Part shown: positions 47,171 through 58,200 of the stretch, in pieces
Layout: every line of letters starts with the position of its first letter
Numbering within the stretch: the first letter of the stretch is position 1
DNA from: Eretmocerus hayati
Taxonomy: Eukaryota > Arthropoda > Insecta > Hymenoptera > Aphelinidae
Direction: 5' to 3'
NCBI GenBank assembly: GCA_029851415.1
Contig: CM056743.1
Location: forward strand, 75,537,186 to 75,601,185
Length of the DNA stretch: 64,000 nucleotides
The notes under the pieces: generated by a model
Told to the model about the DNA's origin: nothing
Database searches by the model: none
Seen by the model: only the letters and a program-made list of their open reading frames with translations
Program-made: the position numbers and the translations under genes

Positions 47171-48370
47171 AGGCATACCGCCGCGCAGTGGTACAACTCC
47201 AAATTGAAAATGTAATGCCGCATCGGAAAATTTGCCACGCTTAAAGTAACCACTACTAAGGAAATGCGATGGCATGTACGTCTGTGCACGCGCGCGTATA
47301 TGCCTGCATGTGCATTTCCCTTTTGAATTATTATACCAATGCTAATTTCCAAAGAAAATTGAGAAAATTCATACTCACACAAATTCGGGCGTATGGGCGA
47401 CGAGGTAGGCGGCGAACATAGGGCAGAGCGCGCAATCCTCGTTGAGTACGATCCTTATTAACAGCCCGGTGTCTTCTGAGGGCTCTCCAATCCTCAAACT
47501 GATCACCAGATAAATTACTTTTATTGTTTTTCTCGTCACTACCAGATTGAGCAAAAAAAAAACGATCTTCAATAAATAATAATACTTACATTCACCCAAT
47601 GATATTTCAAAGTGGGTGCGAGATAGAAACGATTATCCATTTTTTTTTTATTAGTCGAAATAGAATAGCAATAGAACAGGAACAATGAGCCAACCGTAGT
47701 TATTCACCAATCCACCAAACAGCACTGACCACGTACTGACGATTACTGACCAAAACCGAGCACACAAGCCACATTCCATGCGGAACTTGAAATTCGACAG
47801 AACTTGGGAGAGTCAAATTTCTAACGCAGCGTCAGCTAAAATTCTAGCATATACGTAACCTCTTCAAATTCGCATGCATAGCTCTCATGTCGGCTATGAT
47901 TTTAACTTGACAAAATAACTTCATTCGATAAAAGAATAATATTATATGATTGGAACACTCAACTTCATGAAAAGATATAACAGTATGAAACTCGATCAGG
48001 ATGAGAGTTCGCATAACAAATGTTGCAGAATTATTATGGGATCAGTTGTAAGTAGAAAAAAAAATAATATCATTGTCCGAATGAGAGAGTTTCACAACGT
48101 CGTTGTCAGATGAAAAACCCTTTCTTTAGCTATAAAACCGGATATTTCAAAAGCATGTATCATCCCCTATCGCACAAAATTGTGTCAATCACTACCTATC
48201 TATATATTTATTCATTCATATATTTGTTTATTTCAAACAATATACAGGCACAATGCTTCTTTTATTTCAAACAGTATATGGGCACATATTTTTTTTTTTT
48301 TTTTTTCCTCTTTAGAAAAAAATTCTTAAAGTGTTAAAAAGCATATATATATAAGAAACCTTGAATAAAC
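47171..48370. other. Non-coding internal part of the LTR element
   Basis: No gene is supportable; frames on the minus strand derive from the 19-bp minisatellite. No pol-like residue patterns were found in any frame. Confidence 0.5.
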
Positions 48371-48673
48371 ATGTATAAATCGTATCACAATCCGATTGTA
48401 GTGATAATTGCAGTTTTCATTGTAGCCAATTTGAATCCATCAGTGTACATAGAGTACGTACATATTCACAACAATAAAGATACATCTCATGAAACCACAC
48501 AAAAACGCGCAAACAATGTTTCAGCACTCAATAGACAGTACAAACTACATTTGAATTCTCGCGCCACTTACATAGCAACCATAGTACCGGCTACAATCAA
48601 GAGATGGCGCCACTATGCACTTTCGGCCGGCTACTTACCGACGCCATCGACTATACCAACATTCAATTACTAA
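48371..48673 (+). CDS. Possible 100-aa ORF with hydrophobic N-terminus
   Basis: It starts at a real ATG after TTGAATAAAC. Residues about 9-24 (IVVIIAVFIVANLNP) form a hydrophobic stretch like a signal peptide or membrane anchor; the rest is basic and hydrophilic. The 3' half runs into a ~110-bp tandem repeat. An envelope-like or accessory role is conceivable by position in the element but has no further support. Confidence 0.3.
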   Translation: MYKSYHNPIVVIIAVFIVANLNPSVYIEYVHIHNNKDTSHETTQKRANNVSALNRQYKLHLNSRATYIATIVPATIKRWRHYALSAGYLPTPSTIPTFNY

Positions 48674-48812
48674 CTCATTATCTTCACGTTAGTACCCACT
48701 TCAACTAAGAGATGGCGCCACCATGTACTTCTATGCCCAGTTAATTATCGACATCAGTGACTATACCAACATACAATTAATAAATCATTACCTCCACGTG
48801 TTAGCCACGCCG
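48595..48812. repeat. ~110-bp tandem duplication upstream of ORF2
   Basis: AAGAGATGGCGCCACTATG ... CGACTATACCAACATTCAAT at 48597-48700 recurs, diverged, at 48706-48812. Confidence 0.7.
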
Positions 48813-48887
48813 TCGCGATGGAGTCACGTTATACGAAGGAAGTAGCAAAAAAATTTGCTCAAATTGGTGCAAAAATCACAACAGAAT

Positions 48888-50180
48888 ATGGAAAGAGCCT
48901 ACTTAAGATATCAAGAATCCCAAAGGGATTTTTTTGAACAAGTTGGAGTGCTACAAGAAACATTTGAAGTGTACCAGTCTTACGCGGAATTGAACAATTT
49001 ACCCATAGACAATGGTGTGATACCAAGTGTGCCAGTAACAAATTGTGGAGTTCAAGTTGATGTTAGTGATAATCAAGATTACAGTAATAGTGTCGTGTAT
49101 AGCGATAACGCTCCAGTGAAAACGAGAGAAAATTACAATACACCAGAGCCATACCCGGCTTTCGCCCAACAAGGCCATACGAATGAAGGCAGGGAGGGCT
49201 CATCAACGATTTTTGGGAACAAAAAGAAAACATCAAACATCGTGAGTAACAATACATTATCAGATTCTGAGCGCGAGAGTTCGCCAATCACCGGTGAACA
49301 TTCCGCTGACAATGCAAAACTTGCACTTCAGGGTATCTCAAATTGCGCGCGCCACGACTCATCCACCTCGACCACGCGCTCCGACAGTAACGCTCCCCAC
49401 CTCAAAAGCATAACGCCGCATAACAGGGTTATGCGCGAGAGAGAGGTGGAACAAGTCGGAGGCAGCGTGCCAGCGGGAACCACATCGGCCTGTAACAGCG
49501 AGCCGACCATTTATAGCATGACTCCCATTGAAATAATACCTCCCAACAACGTTATGCGCGACGATGGCATGGCTCAACAAACACCAGCAATTAACGTCGT
49601 GCCCATTGAGCCCGCGGATACAGATAACGCTACATCTTCACTACAACAGACGTTCACTATCACTCGCGCCAACATCACGCCGAACATAACGACTATGCAG
49701 TTCACGCCGATCGGACACCCGGGCCGCACTATACCTGTGGCGGAATTATTATCGGAAGCTCTTGATCTCTATCCAGACCATCAAAATAATGACGCAAAAT
49801 ATGGAGAATCCGTAGAACTGGTCATCCTCGCGAACGGTTCACCCAGCAAAGAGACCAGGACGGACGATACAATACCCCTCCAGCACTCAAAGCGAACGAG
49901 GACTTCTAGTTCGAACAGTCACACACGTGAAAAGCACGCGTCAATTTCAACGGATAAGAACCATAGATCGAGAGAACAACAAAAACATCGACAAGCTCTC
50001 TATCGCGAGCGGATGAAAGTTGATAGCGATTGGTGCCACAAATGTCACAAGGACCACCCCGAACATCCACATAGATGGAAATTCTGCAAGATCTGTAAGA
50101 AGGCGAAGGCCGGGTTTTCATGCATACAAGACATGCCATCATTTATCTGCAATAAGTGTAGAAAAAATACAGGACACTGA
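48888..50180 (+). CDS. ORF2 of the LTR element: acidic/Ser-rich protein with C-terminal Cys/His cluster
   Basis: The frame opens at 48846; the first in-frame ATG is 48888 (MERAYLRYQESQRDFFEQVG), giving 430 residues. An earlier ATG at 48818 (MESRYTKEVAKK) is joined to it across an A7 run by a one-base shift, so the natural N-terminus may start there. The N-terminal ~50 residues are helical or coiled-coil-like; the middle is Ser/Thr/Asn-rich and disordered. A basic stretch (EKHASISTDKNHRSREQQKHRQALYRERMK) leads to a C-terminal cluster with C-X2-C, H-X2-H, C-X2-C, C and C-X2-C spacing, likely binding one or two zinc ions. A nucleic-acid-binding role is inferred. It is not recognised as any pol or env family. 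The GC content and codon use look richer than flanking DNA, as if captured. Confidence 0.65.
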   Translation: MERAYLRYQESQRDFFEQVGVLQETFEVYQSYAELNNLPIDNGVIPSVPVTNCGVQVDVSDNQDYSNSVVYSDNAPVKTRENYNTPEPYPAFAQQGHTNEGREGSSTIFGNKKKTSNIVSNNTLSDSERESSPITGEHSADNAKLALQGISNCARHDSSTSTTRSDSNAPHLKSITPHNRVMREREVEQVGGSVPAGTTSACNSEPTIYSMTPIEIIPPNNVMRDDGMAQQTPAINVVPIEPADTDNATSSLQQTFTITRANITPNITTMQFTPIGHPGRTIPVAELLSEALDLYPDHQNNDAKYGESVELVILANGSPSKETRTDDTIPLQHSKRTRTSSSNSHTREKHASISTDKNHRSREQQKHRQALYRERMKVDSDWCHKCHKDHPEHPHRWKFCKICKKAKAGFSCIQDMPSFICNKCRKNTGH

Positions 50181-50346
50181 AAAATACGCACCCACACACG
50201 CACACATAGACACACAAACAAACACATCCACACACACTCACGAATACACATCTGCAACATAAAATACCAGCTTCTGTACGTATCTGTAAAATTTGTGTTA
50301 CTTAAAATTTGCCACTCCAGTAGCATTCTCGGGGCGAGAATGGTCT

Positions 50347-50357
50347 GACGGGGAAGG
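50347..50357 (+). promoter_or_regulatory. Polypurine tract
   Basis: GACGGGGAAGG abuts the first TG of the 3' LTR. The same string also occurs inside each LTR, where it is followed by TGTGGCG. Confidence 0.55.
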
Positions 50358-51468
50358 TGTGATGTCCTGAGCTCGTGTAGAGCTCTCACATTATCACCCC
50401 CGGTCACATTCTCGGGACGAGAATGGTCTGACGGGGAAGGTGTGGCGTCCCGTTCTCGCGAGACGACACACCCGTTCTTAATTATCCTCCTTCTGCAATT
50501 GTTACGACAATCGGAAGGTGATTAAGAAATATATTTAACCTCATTTTTGTAAAAGTAACAAGTCAGAAAAGATCCTACTCAGCAAAAAGTAAAATCAGTC
50601 CAATATTAACTCATGCTTCACCGTTGCTGAGCGTCATGCGTTATGCGTTATGCGTAACGCTTAGTAACGCTGTTTACATCATTCACGCGAGCTGGCTCAG
50701 GCTATAAATTCGGGTCTGAACGTTGGCTCGCCGGTCATTCTGTGAAAGTCTTCTTCCCGGAGCTTTTGAGTCCGCACTATTGTCTCCGCCCAAACACCTT
50801 AGAAAAGTGTGACAAAGCGTCTGTTCAAGAAGCGGCGAGCCAACGGTTAGATTTGATCCCGCACTTGGGAAGTGGCGTTACCCACATATATATATAGCTG
50901 CAGTAGGGCCAGCGCGCTATTAATTCGTCCTCAAATTGAGCTGCAGTAGGATCAGCTGATAATTCATCCTCAAGGCCTTCTGACTTGTTACTTCAGCCTC
51001 CAGAGGATTGCCAACTCATCAAGACTTCGCTCTCCTCTAGAGTAATATAAAAAGAGTTTATTTGTAAGTTAGAATTTATATTTTTTCGTTTCGACAATTG
51101 CGCCCATTCTTTTCTATAATTGGTTTCTATGATTTTGAATCGTCAATTGGATTTTTAAATAAATTTATATTTCATCTTGACATATCCTTCTAATTATTTC
51201 TAAATTGTGAATGCATGATTATTTGGAGAGTTAATCGAAATCATTTGAATATCTTAGTTTTGTTATTTGAATCAATTATCAATTTTAAGACTTTTAATTT
51301 GAATAATTAATTTAATCAATCTACTTGGTCAATCATTCTCAAGTCCTTTATATCTCTCGCTCGCATATATATATCTATATACACATACATACTTTTGTAA
51401 AATCATTCGACCAAGTTCTCAGTCAAAATTCCATATTTTTCCATATATATATATATATATATATATAT
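50358..51468 (+). repeat. 3' LTR, truncated
   Basis: It matches 42760-43870 with very few differences, then leaves homology at the (TA)n run. The last ~180 bases including the terminal GGGACATAACA are absent, so no target duplication can be checked. Confidence 0.85.
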
Positions 51469-52744
51469 TTGTATAGCTTCAGATTCTGGGATGCAAAATA
51501 TACGTCATATATATTCATATTCCGGGACGCATAATTTGTTCCTTATAAAATTCTCGGCCTCGAAAATATTTCTGAAAAGTCCCGGAATTTGAAAAACGAT
51601 ACCTGTGGGGAGTCCCAGTATATAAGAAAGTTTCACGCATTGGATGGCCAAAATTCACATCACTTTCTCGGCCTTTTTATTTATTTTTTTATACTTTCCG
51701 GGACGTCCCAGTAATTGAGAAAATGTTGCAAAACACGGCCCAGAACTTATAAAAGATTAATGAACGGATTCCCAATGCTGTCTTCAGAAATTTTTAGAAT
51801 TTCTGGGATTTTCTTCTTGTTTATTTCCATTTTCTGGGACGTCCCAGAATTTGGGATAACATGAAGAAAAGTCTCAGAATGCGAATAGTAGATCTTGAAA
51901 TGGGTTCTCAATGCTGCCTGTAATATTTGATCTCCCAGATGGTTGCAGCGATAATGATTATTCGGGTCGCTCATCAGGATACCCATTTGACCTATTCCGC
52001 ACCAACCCGCACGAAACTGAAATCAACATATCTAGAAACAACTCCAAATTCAGGAAGTGTTTGCGATGACAAATCAGCCTGACTATGAATTGTTTAATTT
52101 ATCTAATTCAAATATAAGAACCAGGTGGATATTGCACTCAACTGAATAATTTATTATTAGAAAATAAACCGCCCCCTGATGAACATAAACTCTCATAACA
52201 ATTAACATGAATGTACAGTAATGACCAGAAAATACATCATTATATAATAATCAAGAATACTCTTAGTAACGTAATGATTAGAAAATCAATCTTACAATTT
52301 CATCAATTATCTCCCAATGATGCATTCAGTCTCGAGGACTTCCTACAAACTCCTCTCCTCAGACTCGATTTGACTTAGAATGCGCTTCTAAACTCAGCTT
52401 TCTTTGATGAGGCCTGATCCTTCGGCTTAACATAACGAGACCGGGTCTTAGTTCCCTTTACATTTATCAATTTTTTCGAAATTATCATCTCTTGAACGTG
52501 CTTTCCCTTCGAAATATCTCTCAACTTCAACTTTGATTCCTTGGGTTTAGCACTTTCAACTTTCCAGGTTCCGGGCGTCAGAGCGGAGTGAGAGCATGGT
52601 GGAATCTATTCACACTCCGAGCAGGACAAACGGTTAAGATGTAAAATATCTGGGGTTTCATTCGTCCACAGTAACTGAAAAATGTTCTGGGAATTTGGAG
52701 CCAATTCAATTTCAGGATCGATCGTCTTGCTAATAGCAGTGATG
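51469..52744. other. AT-rich DNA with GGGACGTCCC palindromes
   Basis: No gene is supportable. GGGACGTCCC occurs at 51700-51709, and an 18-base perfect palindrome TTCTGGGACGTCCCAGAA at 51832-51849; further half-sites (CTGGGA, CCGGGA, GTCCCAG) recur between 51480 and 51860, giving a loose ~137-base periodicity at the 3' end. The remainder to 52744 shows nothing recognisable. Confidence 0.55.
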
Positions 52745-53432
52745 TCATCAGTAATAAAATACTGCAAAGTTCATGGTTTTTTGCGCACAAGTAGAGAAGT
52801 TGTGATCGGAGAGGAAATTTTTTTCAAACAAAAAATGTTGCATCTGACATAGTCCACGTGATTTATGCGATAGATTGTTGAATTTCACATATTCCGTTGA
52901 AGAAAGTGAGTTTGTTCATAACAATTCAGCATCACTTTATATCATGAGTCAAATGATTAAAAACCAATTCGTCACTCGAGCTATTCTGTTCCTTGAAATA
53001 AGAAAGTATTCCAGACATTTTCTTCTATACCCATCATTCCCTGAGCGATTGGCGATGGGAAGGAGAAACCCAGCGCATGCCATCAATCGTCTCTGAACGC
53101 TTCGATTCATGACATGCGCTGGGTTTCTCCTTCCCATCGACAATTGCTCAAGGGATGATGGGTCTTCTATTTCAAATGAGATAATAACCCGAGAGGCATA
53201 TTTATTTTTAATAATTTGATTCCTAATCCAAAGTTATGCTGGATTGTTATGAGCAAACTCGTTTTTTACAATGGAATATTTAGAATTCAACAATCCATCG
53301 CATGAATCATATGAACAATGTCATGTGAACAATGTTAAATGCAACATTTTTTGTTTGAAAATTCTCCTTCTCCGAACGAAACTTCTCTACTTGTGGGCAA
53401 AATCCATAAACTTTGCAATATAGTGCAATCCC
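52745..53432. repeat. 688-bp near-complete palindrome (hairpin locus)
   Basis: The left arm 52745-53089 pairs with the right arm 53103-53432 around a 13-base loop. Outer parts pair imperfectly (e.g. CACAAGTAGAGAAG, CAAACAAAAAATGTTGCAT and GAGTTTGNTCATAACAAT match their complements). The inner ~60 bases pair almost perfectly, including 27 uninterrupted pairs. It may be an old foldback element or an endogenous hairpin-RNA gene. Confidence 0.85.
53030..53162. ncRNA. Candidate pre-miRNA or hpRNA core hairpin
   Basis: The centre of the palindrome is a ~60-bp stem with only a few mismatches and a 13-base loop, the size of an insect pre-miRNA. The uninterrupted 27 pairs centre on GGGAAGGAGAAACCCAGCGC. 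Conservation of pairing falls off sharply outside it. Expression is not shown and strand is undetermined because the sequence is palindromic. Confidence 0.35.
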
Positions 53433-55239
53433 TTCGAGTTATGGAACCAAAACCGAGAATAATAACAAAAAAAAATATGAAAATACTCTCATTACAGAAA
53501 TGGAACGTCTTATACGGGAAAATGTACGGATATCTTTTATGATCATCTTTTAGAGATCTGCAAAAAGTTGCCCTACACTTTTTGCGATAAAATGCATTCC
53601 TTTCGAGTTATCGAGGATAGAAGACTGGAAAATTCCCAAAAGGAGCACTTTTTTTAAATAAAGTTGGAAAGTTTCAGAGGTGAAAATTATAATTATTGTC
53701 AGATTTTGTCAGTACAGATGCCTAGGACCATATTAAACCAGAATCCCATCTTCGGGTGACAAGCGTATGTTCACGTACTTCAAGAACGTCGTGATGATAT
53801 GAAATCTCACCATATAACTGGGTTTCCAGGATCCCCAGGGTCAAAATTCGAAAGACACATTCACCTATATCATCCATCACTATGAAAACCAACTTTCAAA
53901 AGACAAACGAAAGAGCCATCTGTCCATATTGCGATGTGCCATCAACTTTATTGTGTTTTCCAACCGATTCACGTAGTGTTTATCCCTCATTGAAGTTGAG
54001 ATAACTTTTTTTCTACGATAGGCACACCCATCCGGCTCAAAGCATCCTGTTGGTGACACTCAGACGATGAATTTTTCGTGGTTCCGATGGGGAAAAGAGG
54101 ATAGGTCTTTTGGGTAATGCTGCGTGAATGCGAAAACTGAAAAAAGATCGAATCACGGGTTTCCATTCGAAACACCTCCCTGAAACTTTTTTATCGATAG
54201 GCACACTAATCTGCGTCTGGTTTTGTGATAGTGTGGTATAATGGGATGGTGTTTGATGCTTTATAAAAAATTTTTATGATAGGGTCTTTTCAGTTACACG
54301 CTGAAGAATGCTGCCGATGGTAGTGAATACCATCCACTTACTCTTACGCAAAGCCTATCATTCCATGATTCTGAGACCTTTAGTGAATAGGCAGGCTCTA
54401 AGTAGTATTTGGGACTGAATTTTGGCACTATTTGGACCATGTTTGAGCATTGAGAACAAGCATTTTGGTACAGACGGAGCGTACAGCCTTGCATACCACG
54501 TCCTTCTTCAGTTGGCGGAATTACCCATATGCAGGTCTGGAAACTCCATTGGTTTAGCGCGCGCCCTTAGTGAGACAGCGTGTGCTTCCAATTTCGACCA
54601 CCGCAAGAGGGGCGCTTGGGTCGTGTTAGCGAAAAATGATTAATCAAAACATCAACATAACCTAGTAAGATCTCCAAAGAAGGAAATATTGGGAGTTACA
54701 TTGTGAGCAACCTCCGTGCTATAAATGGTCGAAACTTCCAAGCCTCAATCGAGAAATGACTAAAAAATATACCTAACGGCTATTTAATCGCTATTAGGAA
54801 TCACAATAGACATTAGATCATTATCATGATGTAGTTTGTGAGAGCCTAAGGATAATACCGATGTTGAAAAAGTGAAACGTAGTGTACATTTACAGCATCA
54901 CTGACATGATCACTGACTTTATCATCCCTGCAGGAAGATGATTTGGAGTCAAAATAAGAATAATAGAGCAACTTATCCAGATTGAATGAATGGCTGTCTT
55001 GTTGGACTCTCTTGTCAAGTTTTCGTACTCAAATTGCCACGGGTTCCTAAGAGAATGCATTTCAAAATATAATTCGCTTGGAATTAAGCATTCATGCACT
55101 TCGAAGTTCGAACTAGCCATTGATTGATCGCAAACTTCTCTTTTGCATGTTAAAGAATCTGGGATATCATTGAAGCTGTTTCTTGCATGATTGAGCGCAT
55201 ATCTCATTCTTTGGAGTGTGAAGACAGGTAAATAATTAT
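53433..55239. other. Mostly unassigned DNA; one 105-codon frame
   Basis: A short diverged direct repeat (TGCATTCCTTTCGAGTTAT-like near 53425 and 53590) is the only structure seen. A minus-strand frame from ATG 55207 to 54890 (MRYALNHARNSFNDIPDSLT..., 105 aa) is open but unrecognised and lies directly beside the satellite. Confidence 0.35.
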
Positions 55240-58200
55240 TTTGTGAGTAACTCTTGAAACGAACGGAGTAACGGGAATGAAAAATGTGAGTTTTCTAGTA
55301 CTCCCTATATAGATTCTTGGACCTATCTCTCGTCTCAGTGACGAGATTCAAGCATTAGCCTAACTTACTGTTCCATTTGGTTGTTGAGTTTCGACTTCGT
55401 TATGTCGTGTCACCGTCGCGCTCCCATCATAGGAGAGGAGATCAAAGAAGCGGATATATGTCGACACGAATGATTCGATGGTCATCTGCGGTACTTTTGG
55501 GATACAAGGGAACTCCTCCATCGCCGACAGAACGAACAAGCCAAGAAATTGGGCTGTACAAAGCTTGATGAGAAATAAATCAGGGAACAGGATGCCAGAT
55601 GTGCAGGTGTCATTAAGGTGTCTAACCAATATCAGAGCAGTTCACGAAAAGAGATGAAGGTCGACACGAATGATGCGAAGCTCATCTGCGGTTCAGGAGA
55701 CATACGGAGGCATCTCCACATTGGTGATAGAAAGGACTTCGCAGACCTCGGGACTGTACAAGGCTGATCGGAGAACGAACGGAGTAGCGAGGTTGAAAGA
55801 TGTGACCCTTCTTGAACTCCCTATATGGATTCTTGGACCTATCCCGCGTCTCGGTCACGAACCTCAAGCATTAGCCTCACTTACTGTTCCATTTGGTTGT
55901 GAAGTTTCTACTCCGACATGTGGTGTCACCGTCGCGTTCTTCTCATAGGAGAGAAGATCACAGGAGAGGATATAAGTCGACACGGACGATTCGGAGGTCA
56001 TTTGTGGTACTTTCGGGATACAAGGGAACTCCTTCATCGCCGAAACAACGAACTAGCTGATACTCCGAGGCAGTACAAAGCTCGGTGTGGAATGAATGAG
56101 GTAACAAATGCCAGATGTGCAGGCGTCATGAAGCCGTAAAACCCATATTAGAGGAATTCACGAAATAGGATGAAAGTCAACACGAATGATTCGAAGCTCA
56201 TCTGCGTGAAAGGAGACATACGGAGGTATCTCCACATCGGTGACAGGAAGACCTCCGCAGACCCCGGGACTGTACAGAGCTTATTGTGAAACGAACGGAG
56301 TAACGAGAATGAGAGATGTGAGTTCTTTTGTACTCCCTATATAGATTTTTTGACCTATCTCTCGTCTCAGTAATGAGCTTCAAGCATTAGCCTCACTTAC
56401 TGTTCCATTCGGTTGTTGAGTTCCGACTTCGTTATGTGGTCTCACCGTCGCGCTCTACTCATAGGAGAGGAGATCAACGGAGCGGATATAAGTCGACACT
56501 AGCGACTCGATGGTCATCTGCAGTACTTTCGGGATACAAGGGAACTTCTTCATCGCCGAAACCTGAACTAGCCGAGGATTTGGGGCTGTACAAAGCTTGA
56601 TGTGAAATGAAGGAGGTAACAGAATGCTGGATGTGCAGACGTCATTAAGCCGTATAACCGATATCAGAGTAGTTCGCGAAGAGAGATGAAAGTCGACATG
56701 AATGATTCGAGGCTCATCTGTGGTAGAGAAGACATACGGAAGTATCTCCACATCGGTGACAGGAAGACCTCCGCAGACCCCGGGACTGTACAGAGCTTAT
56801 TGTGAAACGAACAGAGTAACGAGAATGAGAGATGTGAGTCTTTTTGTACTCCCTATATAGATTTTTTTGACCTATCTCTCGTCTCAGTCATGAACTTCAA
56901 GCATTAGCCTCACTTACTGTTCCATTTGGTTGTTGAGTTCCGACTCCGTTATGTGGTCTCACCGTTGCGCTCCACTCATGGGAGAGGAAATCACAGAAGC
57001 GGATATAATTCGACACGAGTGATTCGATGGTCATCTGCGGTACTTTCGGGATACAAGGGAACTTCTTCATCGCCGAAACCTGAACTAGCCGAGGGTTTGG
57101 GGCTGTACAAAGCTTGATGTGAAATGAAGGAGGTAACAGAATGCTGGATGTGCATGCGTCATCAAGCCGTAAAACCCATATTAGAGGAATTCACGAAATA
57201 GAATGAAAGTCGACACGAATGATTCGAAGCTCATCTGCGTGAAAGGAGACATATGGAGGTATCTCCACATCGGTGACAGAACGAACTTCTCAGACCCCGG
57301 GACTGTACAAGGGTTATTGTGAAACGAACGGAGTAACGGGAATGAAAAGTGTGAGTTTTCTAGTACTCCCTATATAGATTCTTGGACCTATCTCTCGTCT
57401 CAGTGACGAGATTCAAGCATTAGCCTAACTTACTGTTCCATTTGGTTGTTGAGTTTCGACTTCGTTATGTGGTGTCACCGTCGCGCTCCCATCATAGGAG
57501 AGGAGATCAAAGAAGCGGATATATGTTTACCCGAATGATTCCATGGTCATCTGCGGTACTTTTGGGATACAAGGGAACTCCTCCATCGCCGACAGAACGA
57601 ACAAGCCAAGAAATTGGGCTGTACAAAGCTTGATGAGAAATGAATCAGGGAACAGGATGCCAGATGTGCAGGTGTCATTAAGGTGTCTAACCAATATCAG
57701 AGAAGTTCACGAAAAGAGATGAAGGTCGACACGAATGATGCGAAGCTCATCTGCGGTTCAGGAGACATACGGAGGCATCTCCACATTGGTGACAGAAAGG
57801 ACTTCGCAGACCTCGGGACTGTACAAGGCTGATCGGAAAACGGACGGAGTAGCGAGGTTGAAAGATGTGACCCTTCTTGAACTCCCTATATGGATTCTTG
57901 GACCTATCCCGCGTCTCGGTCACGAACCTCAAGCATTAGCCTCACTTACTGTTCGATTTGGTTGTGAAGTTTCTACTCCGACATGTGGTGTCACCGTCGC
58001 GTTCTTCTCATAGGAGAGAAGATCACAGGAGAGGATATAAGTCGACACAGACGATTCGGAGGTCATTTGTGGTACTTTCGGGATACAAGGGAACTCCTTC
58101 ATCGCCGAAACAACGAACTAGCTGATACTCCGAGGCAGTACAAAGCTCGATGTGGAATGAATGAGGTAACAAATGCCAGATGTGCAGGCGTCATGAAGCC

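Larger units (their letters stand above)
42760..51468 (+). mobile_element. Young pol-less LTR retroelement
   Basis: Near-identical direct repeats at 42760 and 50358 start with TGTGATGTCCTGAGCTCG. The 5' copy ends CTCGGGACATAACA, an imperfect inversion of its own start. A primer-binding-like TGGCATCCC follows at 44053, and a purine tract GACGGGGAAGG directly precedes the 3' copy. Inside are a gag-like ORF and a second large ORF but no reverse transcriptase, RNase H, integrase or protease motif on either strand. The 3' LTR lacks its last ~180 bases, breaking off in a (TA)n run. Only about three to four substitutions were noticed by eye in some 1,100 aligned LTR bases, so insertion is recent. 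Confidence 0.8.

Noticed and set aside
47053..47382. Minus-strand frames with repeated FPQRSVIST-like units
   Set aside because: They are translation of the 19-bp minisatellite.
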